Shown: piece by piece, positions 24,948 to 35,900 of the stretch | Numbering within the stretch: position 1 is the stretch's first letter | Layout of the letters: each line of letters opens with the position of its first letter | Source of the DNA: Paramecium pentaurelia | Taxonomy: Eukaryota > Ciliophora > Oligohymenophorea > Peniculida > Parameciidae | Direction of reading: 5' to 3' | Length of the DNA: 64,000 nucleotides | Assembly (NCBI GenBank): GCA_905183005.1 | Contig: CAJJDO010000152.1 | Coordinates: 65,607 to 129,606, forward strand | Translations under genes and position numbers: made by a program | Notes under the pieces: generated by a model | The model's database searches: none | What the model was told of the DNA's origin: nothing | The model's input: the letters and a program-made list of their open reading frames with translations, nothing else

Positions 24948-27572
24948 TCATTGCATTACCAAATCAACTGAGAAGTAAAGATTCTTCCTTCTCTGACATA
25001 ACTTAGGACTTATGTCATCATTAGTTAATTTGAATTAATCAATTATATTACAAGGTTATAAAAAGTACAATGCTAATCTTCTTAATAATTTTAAGTTTCT
25101 CTTTTGTTGTTTCTCTTTGAATAGATTCTTATAATTATCATTAGGGTAATAATTTTTATAATTAAGAGCACTTTCAAATTAAGATTTATCAAAATAATAA
25201 TCCATATTATTTAATTACAATACATATTATATTAAATCTTGCTCTTTTTTAAAAATGCTACTTTTTAATTCATCCAAAACTTTCAATCTTAATGTTAATG
25301 TATTTTGTAATAGTTACTTACTTTTCTTAGGATCTATTTAATGGAATGTAATATATTATGAATATTCATTATTAATAGAAATAATCTTATGAACAGCTTA
25401 TTTGAATTTATTGATCTTTTAGTATTATTATTTTTCTGGAGTTTTATCTTATTCATTAGAATAATGAGAACTTTATTCTAAAGGTTATATTTCACTTAAT
25501 GATTATTTTGCTGATTCTACTTCATTTATCAAATATTCAGCTGAATAAAGTTTGACAATTTCAGGATTGTCTTTCAATAATTATTATGATGCTATTTTTA
25601 ATCCTTCTATTACTTATTCTTGAGTTAAAAAATTCATAATTCTAATTCTACGATTAAATTTAGTCCTTTTTTAATAATTCGGAAAAGTAAATGACTTTAA
25701 GATTTTTTCTTTATCAGGAACATAATGAATTTTAGGACAATTAATCATAGAATGATATTTTTTATTGCAAGAAAAACATGTCTAAGGAAGTAATTCCTAA
25801 TTTTAATCAGTAAATAACATTGAATCCTTAATTTAACAATATTTTTCATAATCTTCTGGATATTCTTATAATAATTTTAAGAAATATTTTTATTCTAAAC
25901 AAATCAATTTAGAAAAACCAACACTTCTATATTTCTCTGGTTTTTAAGAAGAAGTAATAAAATTATTTAATCCTATTGATTATCCTGATACAAGTGTTCC
26001 TAAATTCAATCCATTTGAATGCTAAATCTATAGTTCTCCTGATATTATATAATACAAATTATTCTAAGATGAATCATCTGTATGTAATTCTTATTCTGGC
26101 TATAAAGCAATTTCTTTTGCAAATTTAACTAAACTTGCTCTAAATTCTTCTGAAAATCCTATACTAAATAATGAACATTTATTTAATATTTATTTATATG
26201 ATTCTGTTACTAAAGAGTCTTTTAAATCTGTTGATAATTATGCTATTAATTATTCAACTTCATCATTTTTACTTACTTATTAGTTTTCCCATCTAAATGT
26301 TAAATATTCTCTAATTTAAATTTATAAATCCTATGATATCTTCTATTAAGTTAAATAAGTAGATATAATTCTTAATTTCCTTTTCTTTTCAACAGTGTAA
26401 ACTGATATTTATTAAATGATGGTTCCCAAAGTATTCACACTATATGGTAATTAAATACTGGCTGCTATAATATAAGTAACTGCTAAGACTTTTTCAGCAG
26501 ATGATTAAGGTGTTACATCTCCATATCCAATTGTAAACATAGTTACAGCAGAATAATAGAATGATTATAAATATTAAATTTACCATTCAGCATCTTCAAC
26601 TCCACTTTATAATACCCAACTTTTATTATATTTTGTAATACTATAATTTCCAACAAGCATCCAAATACAAGAAAAAAAATGAATTGAATAAAAGAGTACA
26701 AATAATAATTTTACTAATTCTAAGATCGATTAGATTTATTTGTTAAAATTTAATGTCTCTTCATAATAATTAACTATTGTGATTATAGGTTTAAAATGCA
26801 CTAAAAATAAGATTAATATTAAAAAGCTAAAAGTGGATTTTGTTCCATATAGTGCTTCTTCTGATATTGAAATAAAGAAAAACAATATCAATAAAAAGAC
26901 TGTGAACCATTGCAATCCATATGAATTAAAGAGACTATGTTTTAAAATCATTATTCTATTAGTCACTAATTGTCCATCCTTATAATAAGCAGTATTCAAA
27001 CTCAATATTAAATCAAATATTATGAACAAAAGAGATATAATAGATATACCTTAAAAATCATAAAAAATAAATGATTTTTATTGCCAACCTAAATCTAAAG
27101 GAATTACAAATGTGAAATACAATCGAGTTAAGACTGATATGGCATCCCATAATATTTTAAATTTTGCATATGGATATAAAATAGGTACTCTATCCAATTT
27201 TTTTTTAAATGAATTTTTTAGATTATTCAAAAATAACTATTATCTTCCATTTATTTTTGGAATTGTTGATTTTTTTTAGATTTAAGTCTTTTATGAACTT
27301 GCCTTATCATTGATCATTTGTAATTATAATTTATTTAATTGCTTAATCTTTTAATTTCCAGATTGCATATTCTTCATAAACTTTTGAACATAAATGTCCC
27401 TCTTTTGACTATTGAATTTTTTCTTTTAGCTTCCCTATATTGCCAATGATTGTAAAATATTAGATTAATAGCCTCTACTTGTTACTTTATTTGTATTCAT
27501 AGGCTAATTCTCCTTAAACTAATTATCATCAAAATACTTTGTCTCTAAATTATCATTTCTTGTTGAATTCAT
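24948..27572 (-). CDS. EAG/CNG-type K+ channel with cyclic-nucleotide-binding domain and CCHC knuckle, 874 aa
   Basis: An intron-free frame of 875 codons. Order: polar N terminus (about 150 aa), six membrane segments, the S2-S3 region SLNTAYYKDGQLVTNR typical of this superfamily, and the pore TMFTIGYGDVTP, whose GYGD filter predicts K+ selectivity. A C-linker and a cyclic-nucleotide-binding fold follow (LYYIISGELQIQH, TLVSGQSIGLNNFI, LICLEQKYFLKLLQ). After it lies CFSC-N4-H-N4-C (25737-25778), a perfect CCHC zinc-knuckle spacing. The tail is Gln-rich coiled coil. Whether cAMP or cGMP binds is not clear from sequence; the usual Arg of the phosphate cassette is not evident. Ciliates have many such channels, used in membrane potential and swimming control. 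Confidence 0.9.
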
Positions 27573-27896
27573 AGAAAAATTAATTATCTTCAAATAACAT
27601 TAATATAAAATTCAAATAAACTTTGTCCACGTAAAATCATTAACAATCAAAAGTTATAAATACTAAACAAGAAACACAATTTATTATATTTTATAAATAC
27701 TTCTAAATATAAAAATTACTAATTCTTTTTATAATAAATCTGAGAATTGGTAAATACTATTCTATTATTTATAAATTTAATGTATTTACTTTTACATCTA
27801 AGTATGATTATAAGTATAATATAAGTTAGATTGTTTATTTAAATTTATATTATTAAATATATAAAATTGTAAAAAATAGAATATAAAAAGTTTCAT
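27573..27896. other. non-coding stretch
   Basis: About 320 bp of A+T-rich sequence upstream of the K+ channel start and downstream of the next gene's stop on the same strand. Promoter of the channel is expected here; no motif stands out. Confidence 0.45.
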
Positions 27897-28700
27897 TCAT
27901 TTTGTGAAATCACTCTTTATTTAGTTTATTAGAATATTAAATTATTCATCTATTTCAGTTTTCTTACCTTTATCTAATTTTTAGTAATAAGGTAATAAAG
28001 ATTTTTAAACTGATTGTAATTGTAAAACTATAGCTGAAAGTTCCTTAGGTAATTTTTTAGAAGATGAATTAAATTGTGTTTTTTTACTACCAGAAGTTCC
28101 ATTATTTGATAATTTTAGATTCTCTTTAGCTGCTTTTTTAGTACCTGAAAAGGCATCACTCTCTAAATTGAATTTATATCTATTTTTACTTGATAATGCT
28201 CCTACATATAATGAACTTGTCTTCTTATGATTAGAATTTTATTAATGTGTTGAAGGTAATTTGGATGTTGATTAATTTATCTCAAATAATTATCTAGGTT
28301 TTATCATTATTTCTTCTGGCTTCAATGGACTTACTTCTCTTGTTTCTGGAATCTCCTCTAACAATTATCTATATAAATATGTACCGATCACAAAGCTTTC
28401 ATTTTTTTATGTAGTAGAATGATAGTGAAATGATTAGGATATGTGAGTTGGAGTAGTTTAGGTAATTGATTTATGTCTTTGCCAAAGATCAATAAGTTAT
28501 TCCACATTCTAATTTGCTTATTTGAGTTTGACTGTAAAACTAGTTTGTATGAATGGTTTACCTCTATCCACAGAGAGTGCCTTGGAACTTTATCTAGATT
28601 GATTTAAATTGAGAACTAAAGGTTAGGGATTCACTTTATAATCTGTTCTTAAATAATGGCTATTGAATATTTGAGGACTTTGAACTTAATGATTGTTCAT
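27897..28700 (-). CDS. hypothetical Ser/Lys-rich protein, 267 aa
   Basis: Uninterrupted frame of 268 codons. Polar and probably disordered: Ser, Thr, Lys and Gln dominate, with possible kinase-target stretches such as NNGTSGSKKTQFNSSSKK. A short helical C terminus ends the protein. No domain, signal peptide or membrane segment. Family unknown. Confidence 0.7.
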
Positions 28701-28926
28701 AACAGCTACAAAATTAAAATTAATTATATGAACATAAAACATAAGATTAAGTTCATTTATTAAACACTCATTCTAAGTCAATTCAATAATGTTAATGAAA
28801 TGATTAGAAAATGGTTAGGTTTCATATAAATAAGAATAATAAAAATAGAGTACTATAATGTATAATTTTTGTAAGATAGAAAATATGAAAACAACAAATG
28901 ATAATAATTTAACCATATAATAAAGT

Positions 28927-30143
28927 TCATAATTATTTCTTTTTATAATTTGGAGTTCCTTATTATGATTTGATTAATTAGTTTGGTGTTTTGTGTCGAA
29001 CATTTAAACTTTAAATCGAACTTTTTATCTCTTCCATATTTTTAAGATTGAATTATAAAGTACTTCTACCTTTAACAAAAAAATTATTAGTTTATTGTGA
29101 TATTGGTTTCTTTTTGGTTAATAAATTGTTATTAATTGCAATTTTAGTAGAGAATACTTTCTTGGCTAATTCAAATAATAATTCATTTTATTATGGATTA
29201 TTTCTAGCAGTAGTTTAACAAGATTTAGTTAATTCAATATTACCTAAAGATGCTTATCTAGATTTTAATTATGGAGGTCTTTTTATTGTTGTTGTTATTT
29301 ATGTTTATTAATATTGTTATTTTTATGTTTCATTTTTTATTTTTGTATTTGATGATTATCTAGATAATTATGGAGATCTTAGATTACGTTCTGTTAATGG
29401 TGGTGATTTAATAAGTTTTGTTTTATTTTCTTTAGGTTTTAATAAATTAGTTTCAAGTTATTTACACTGAAGTTTTTAAGCTTCAATGACAGGATTGATT
29501 TATTTTTGTATGAATTTATTATAATTAAGAATTTGAAAGGGTTAAGGTTTTTATGCATTATTTCCAATCATTTTAACAAGATCTTTTAAAATAGTGGAAT
29601 TACTAGATATATCTGTTTAAGTGGATTCAATTTTTAAATCTTTTAATAAGTTCTTCATTTAACTGACTGATTGATCTTCAGAGGTATCTTTAACTTTACG
29701 AGGAGAATCCTATTTTATATTTTTAGGATTTTAACAGAGACCCAATTCTTACTTAATTTTCAAATACTAATATTCTCTATTTCTTTCCATTCTCTTGTTG
29801 ATTGTTTTTGAACTGAAATTTCTTGGTATATTGATGTGATATTTATAGTATTCAAGTAGGGCTGGCAATCGATCATCACTTTCGAAAAAACGGTAATATC
29901 TAGATCAGTTGGTTGAGGGTACCTCCGCATGTACTCATTTTGATCATTGAAGTGCAAATGATCTTTATAATGAATGGTGCATTTCACAGATCGATCTTCA
30001 ATAATGTCATTAATGTCTTTCTCATAAAAGAAGTTTTGTGATTAAGAGTATTTACAATACAAGGCTCTCTTGAGTATTAAATGAAAAGACCCATCATTTC
30101 TTAGTTTTTCACAAAACATGCACTTTCTTTAATTAACTAACAT
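28927..30143 (-). CDS. hypothetical protein with N-terminal Cys motif, 398 aa
   Basis: One 20-nt intron (near 29762-29781) gives 399 codons. The N terminus has CMFCEKLRNDGSFHLILK followed by YCKY, a possible small zinc site. Residues about 25-130 look folded; the remaining two thirds are Gln/Lys/Pro-rich low complexity. Family unknown. Its start lies 77 bp from the divergent PP2C start, so the two share a short upstream region. Confidence 0.7.
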
Positions 30144-30220
30144 TTATTAATTATAATGAATTAAGAAACAGAAAAAAAAAGAGTTGTATTATTAAATATC
30201 TTAAACATATAATTATATTA

Positions 30221-31398
30221 ATGCAACCAAATTCAATTAGTTCTCCAAAATTCAAAGTGAGTCGTTTCAATCCTTATAGAGAACATTTGAAAACACAAAT
30301 TGCACACACTTCTTTGCTTACTTTAAAACCAAGGGCATCTTTGCCTAAAATCTAAAAAAACACTTCTCAAATTTCTTAGAGAAGTGAAATACCTTTGTTA
30401 AAAATGCAAACAATGGGGTCACCCCTTAATTAGAGTTTTCTATTAGAAATGGAGAAAGTGTATTGTGTATGGCATAGTGAAACTGGTATAGTGGGGGGAG
30501 AATAGAAAGTATTTAATCCTTAGCATGTTAGAAACATAATTAAGATGCTATTTTAGTTTAAAACATGAAAAATTATTAGTTGTTTATCGTTTGTGATGGT
30601 CATGGATCTTCAGGTCATTTAGTCTCTAACTATGTTTTGAATACTCTTATACAATAGATAGAATAAGGTATGCAAAGAAATCAATATATGCTATAATATA
30701 ACACTTAATTACATAAGACAGTAATAAAAGGAGCATTTGCAAAAACATCAAGTTTATTAGAATAAAGTTCTCTACCAATCATTAGAAGTGGATGTACTTG
30801 TAATATAGTGATGTTACTATAATAAAATATAGTACCAGCAGATTTGGGGGATTTTTAATAAGAATTTCAAAAGGAATCAGTAGTTTATTGTGCAAATGTA
30901 GGAGATAGTAGAGCCATGATGGTAAGTAGGGGAATTAGAGGAGGATTGATAATAAATTAATTGAGCATGGATCATAGATTAGATGTAGTAGAGGAGAAGA
31001 ATAGAATCAAATAGAAAGGAGGAACAATAGCATAATTATAACATAATGGATAATCAGTAGGTCCATATAGAGTATGGTTGGATGAGATGTAAGGTTCAGG
31101 TTTAGCTATGTCAAGAAGTTTTGGAGATACATAAATGTAATCGGTGGGAGTTACATCAGAACCTACAATATATGAGTAAAAAGTAAGACCATAAGATTTA
31201 TTTATGGTAATTGCATCAGATGGTATTTGGGAATATATGACAAATTAATAAGTGGCAAAGTTGGTGTATGAGAAATATGAATAATAAGATTAGGCAGCAT
31301 AATATTTAGTATAATAAGCTTAGCAATAATGGAAGGAAAATGATGTAGTAGTAGATGATATTAGTTGTATTGTTGTATTTTTTAATTAATCATTATGA
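30221..31398 (+). CDS. PP2C-type protein phosphatase, 384 aa
   Basis: One 23-nt intron (near 30510-30532) yields 385 codons and rebuilds the motif KKHNQDAILV. PPM/PP2C signatures in order: FIVCDGHGSSGH with the metal-binding Asp, CANVGDSRAM, SMDHRLD, GLAMSRSFGD, IASDGIWEYM with the second metal Asp, and DDISCIVVFF. All metal ligands expected for Mn/Mg binding appear present, so it should be active on phospho-Ser/Thr. The N-terminal 90 residues are a basic, Ser/Pro-rich extension. It converges with the SENP gene, 26 bp apart. Confidence 0.93.
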
Positions 31399-31424
31399 TA
31401 ATAATAAAGATAAAATTTACACTC

Positions 31425-32924
31425 TCATTATTCATAATAATTTTATTGTGGATTCATGTAAAAGTCCAGTAACATAGATCTTTACTATTCACTGTTAACA
31501 TTTATGGAATTCTTTTGATTTAGAAACTCTTTGAATAAATCTTAATCTATTTTATCATATTCATCTTCATTTGTATCTAAAAATATTCATTTATTTACAG
31601 CAACTTTCAATTATTTCTGATCTTCTTTATTTGTAATTAATGAGAGCCTTTTCTTTACCTAATTCCACAAGTTCAATTAATAATTATTTAATTAGAAGTC
31701 TCTTTTTATTTACAAGTGTTCTTGGGAATAGTTTCAATTTGTAAATGCCTTCTTGGGATTCAAAATCTGATAAGAGATAATTTGGATTGGACAAGAATGA
31801 TTCTGCATATTCTAGAAGGAAGGCTCCACAATCTACATAATTCACTTGTCGAGGTACTAATAATTGATAAGCAGGGATTTATTTAATTGGAGAATCATTA
31901 TAATTCACATCTGATTAAATTTTATCACATTACATTTTATGTAGATACCTATATGTATATTTATAAATTATAATACATTTTTATTATTGTAACTAACTTT
32001 TAATCTATTATTCCAAAACTATCTAAGTATATAATAACAGAATCTTAAAAAGATTTACTTTATTTATGAGCAATCAAGAGAGACCAATGTTCAGGTAAAT
32101 TTATTGGAAATAATAAATATTCTTTTTCAGTTAAATCTTCTTTAACCCATCTTTTTATATGTTCATATGATTATTTAAAAAGTTCATTTATTCTATGATT
32201 GTCATTCTATTAAATAGTTTGTAATTTATCAAAAGGACATAATTTTTCTACAAAATAAGTATTAAAAATATATGTTTTAGATCTTAAGGATTCATCAAGT
32301 AATTCAAACTCAATAAATTTTAAATAAAAGTTTATAATTCCATCATTCAAATAATTGGGTGGATTTAATTTTAAAACATCATGATATTTGATTTAAATTG
32401 TCTTTTTTTGTGTACCACTTGAAAATTAGAAATTATATTCATAATCCTCTTTTAATTAAGAGTCTAATTCTAATATTCTTTCCAGGATTTCTTAATCTTA
32501 AAACCTCGCAAATCGCTCTTTTTGTTACAATTTGATTTGATCCCACATTTATTGATGCTTCATTTAAGTCTATCTTTTAGTCCTATCATTCGATTCGAAA
32601 TTTAAACTAATTAATGATAATTGTACTATTTTGGATCACTATATAATGGTGTTACTAATTATAATTAACAAATTAATTTATCAAAATTCTCAAGCGCTCT
32701 TTTTATATCTGCTTGTGAAATGAATTTAGGTTCTATTGGTTATTTTTATTCTTCAATCTAATGATTCAATTACAAGACATTACCTGTTTTTGAACTTTTT
32801 ATTTTACATCTTCCTCTGGTAATTCAAAATCTACTTCTTCTAATATTTTGAAAGCATTCTGAATGCCTTATTTATATTATTAGAAGTAATTGATAATATT
32901 TGGCTGCTTTTATTATTCAGACAT
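31425..32924 (-). CDS. Ulp1/SENP-type cysteine protease (C48), 467 aa
   Basis: Introns of 26, 20, 28 and 22 nt leave exactly 468 codons. The N-terminal 170 residues are coiled coil and Gln-rich. The C48 domain follows: NPPNYLNDGIINFYLKFI, then LPEHWSLLIAH with the catalytic His, IIYLDSFG with the Asp, and VPRQVNYVDCGAFLLEY with the Gln of the oxyanion hole and the Cys nucleophile. The spacing and LNDGIINF entry fit deSUMOylases (Ulp1/SENP), more like SENP6/7-Ulp2 in having an insertion between His and Cys. Cleavage of SUMO is the expected reaction; NEDD8 or ubiquitin-like substrates are possible. Confidence 0.9.
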
Positions 32925-32964
32925 TTTAATTTAATAATAATAATTTGTTTTTAATATATATTTA

Positions 32965-35900
32965 TCATTAGCTTCTCTTTTTTTGTTATTATTATAGCGC
33001 CATTAAAAATTAATCTATTCTTGGATATTCCAATCTTTTTGATTCCAACTATTCCAACTTTCTTGGATCTTTTGAAGTCAAAAACTCTCTCAAAATTGCT
33101 TTCTCCTATTCATTCATCATAGCAATTAATTCTGCCAATTCATTTGGTTATTATTATTATTATTATTATTATGGCATTTGTTATTATTATTAAATTGGAG
33201 GCTACTATTAAATAGGGTGTTAGGGATGCAAATGCATCATTGGTTATTATAGAACTGTTTATTGAGGAGGAATTAATTAAGGAGGCTATACTTATTACAT
33301 AGGAGGTATCATTTAATTTGATAATTAGGTTCCCATTTGATTTGGTAATTAAGTACCCATTTGATTTGGTAATTAAGTACCCATTTGATTTGGTAATTAA
33401 GTACCCATTTGATTTGGTAATTAGGTACCCATTTGATTTGGTAATTAGGTACCCATTTGAGTTTGTAATTAGGTGCCCATTTGATTTGGTAATTAGGTTC
33501 CCATTTGATTTGGTATTTAAGACTTAGATATTATATAAAATAGAATACCATAAACATGGGTATTTAATTTATTTGATAAGGTTAATGAATAGGTTATTGC
33601 ATAGTCTACTATTATTATAATTGCTATTATTATTGCTACTGAATTCCTGTTTATTATTATATTGATTGCATAGGGTGCATGTTGTAATCTTATCTTCTTT
33701 AAAGTCGTGGATCTTCATGTTGATGGAAAGTCATTGGTGGAGCTATCGAATCCAACTATTTAGAATTTCATTTTTATATACTAAATTGTAATTGCTTGTT
33801 GCATTTTAAGGTCTTATTGGAATGACTGGAGTACTATTTATGGGATTTTAGTGAGGTTACACATTAGGTTACTATAATGGGAACATCATTTCTGGTTTAT
33901 AAAGTGGAGGAGGGGCATCTACAGTTGTTGTTCTTATTGGAATTGGTATAACAGGTCTTATTGGTTCTAGAGTAGGTTAAACAGTTGATATCTTGGCAAA
34001 ACCTACTCTTTCTTTTGAAATCATAGGTTGTCTAATGAATAAAGACATAATGTCATTAATAATTGTTTTAGGATAAGCTGGTATTTCTAATGGAACCAAT
34101 TTGAAAATTAAATCTCTATAGAGTACTTCTGGGAATACAAATGTGCTTGATTATGTTGATAATTCTTATTTCATTTCTTTAAATGCTAATTTCCATGGAG
34201 TTACCTCACTTACAGTTAAAGATTAATATTTTAACATTTTATCACCCTCTAAAACAGTTTATTTAAAAAATGAACTCAAGATTTATTATTGTTTTACTTT
34301 AGATTATTATTGTTAAATCTTTTCTTGTATTAGTTAAAAGACAACCAAATGTGAACGTGGTTCACTGGGCAATGTTACATTTTGATCTTTAATGTCTTTG
34401 TTGTTGGATTCAATTTATTTCAATAGGTATTAGAGTAATTTAACATGTTTAATGAAGTAGGGGATGTTATTCAATTGATTAGATAGATTAGTAATAAAAT
34501 CTATAATGTTTTCTTATTTATTAAACATTAGTGTTTGTATTGCTCTTTTTCTTACATCTCCTGGATGAATAATATTATTGGGTATAGATACAAATAATCT
34601 GAATAGTAAACTAATGAATTATTCAATAATTGATGTGTAGACTGATTAAAATGGTAAATTATTGTAATTTAGAATAGATTGCTGAATTAATTCTACAATA
34701 GTATATAATTAAAAAATAGGTTTAGCCTTATATGGTGTTTAAGTATAATCTGAATACAAAAGAATATTTTGACCAACAATATTCTTAGAAGTACATTCTA
34801 AGATCTCAATAATTAATTTAGATGATATTAAATTTAAATGATAGTGTTCTTTAGAGTCTTCTGAATATTCAACATTCTTAATTAAATTCTTAGATAAACT
34901 CTTCAATAAATCTTATAAATAAGTAATATGTGGTATGTCTTCAATTAAATATTAATAGGATTGAGATTCTGATTATAAAAATTGACTAACACCACATTCA
35001 TGATCTACAGCCTTTTTAAAGATCTGTAAAATTTGATTACGTAATGTTGCAATTAATAATTTATAAGATTTTTCAGTTGGTTAAGAATCACAATAATCAT
35101 TTTCAGAATCAATCAATTTGTATATTTTGATCATATCTTCATTTAAATGTTCATAATTAAATATGTACATAAAACCACAATTACAAAGACAAATATCTAT
35201 TGCTTGAGTTAAGAATAATCCCAAAAGCACCCAATCTTATCGGTATTTTAAATAAAGTTATTGATCCTCTTTTTTAGCTAAAGCCTTAATTTTATTTGAA
35301 TAATTTTTGAGTTGATCTTCAATTATTTTGAATAAATGTTAAGAAATGTTATGATCATATAATTCTAATAGATTTCTTAAGACTTTGAACATCTCATTTT
35401 GCAAAGCTGAATCAAATGTTCTTAAAGATGATTACATTAAATTTTATAAACATTTCTAATCTCCCATAGTATCAATTAAAAATCCAAGATCTCCATTTTT
35501 TGTATAATTTTCAAATTCATCATCATTTTTACGCATTGGTTTAAATAATACATTGAATAAATTATTATTGAATTAAGGTTTATTTTAATTATCTTTAATT
35601 AAATATTACATCAAATTCAGTATATACTTTTATTCTTCTTAATTTCTGAATGCTGATAAATACAAAGATTAAAATAAAGTTTATATCTCTTGATTACCTT
35701 ATTAAACATGTATCTTCAATTATTCATTATCTTCTTCTTAAAATGAATTTAATGTAATAACATAATTAAAACAATTCCTAAGAGTATTTAATAAATTTTC
35801 AATTTTTTATTTACATCCTCTAAGTCCATTTGGTTATACTTTTTATAATGAAACCCATAAATCAATAAGAATCTTACATAAATCATTGGAATGGAATGAA

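Noticed and set aside
33318..33527. Plus-strand repeat protein of 69 residues (YPFDLVIK units)
   Set aside because: It is the antisense shadow of the PNQMGTQL array; the minus frame joins a long, spliced, motif-bearing gene.
33731..33734. ATGA stop-start overlap as translational coupling
   Set aside because: A 26-nt intron joins the two frames with correct length, so no coupling is needed.
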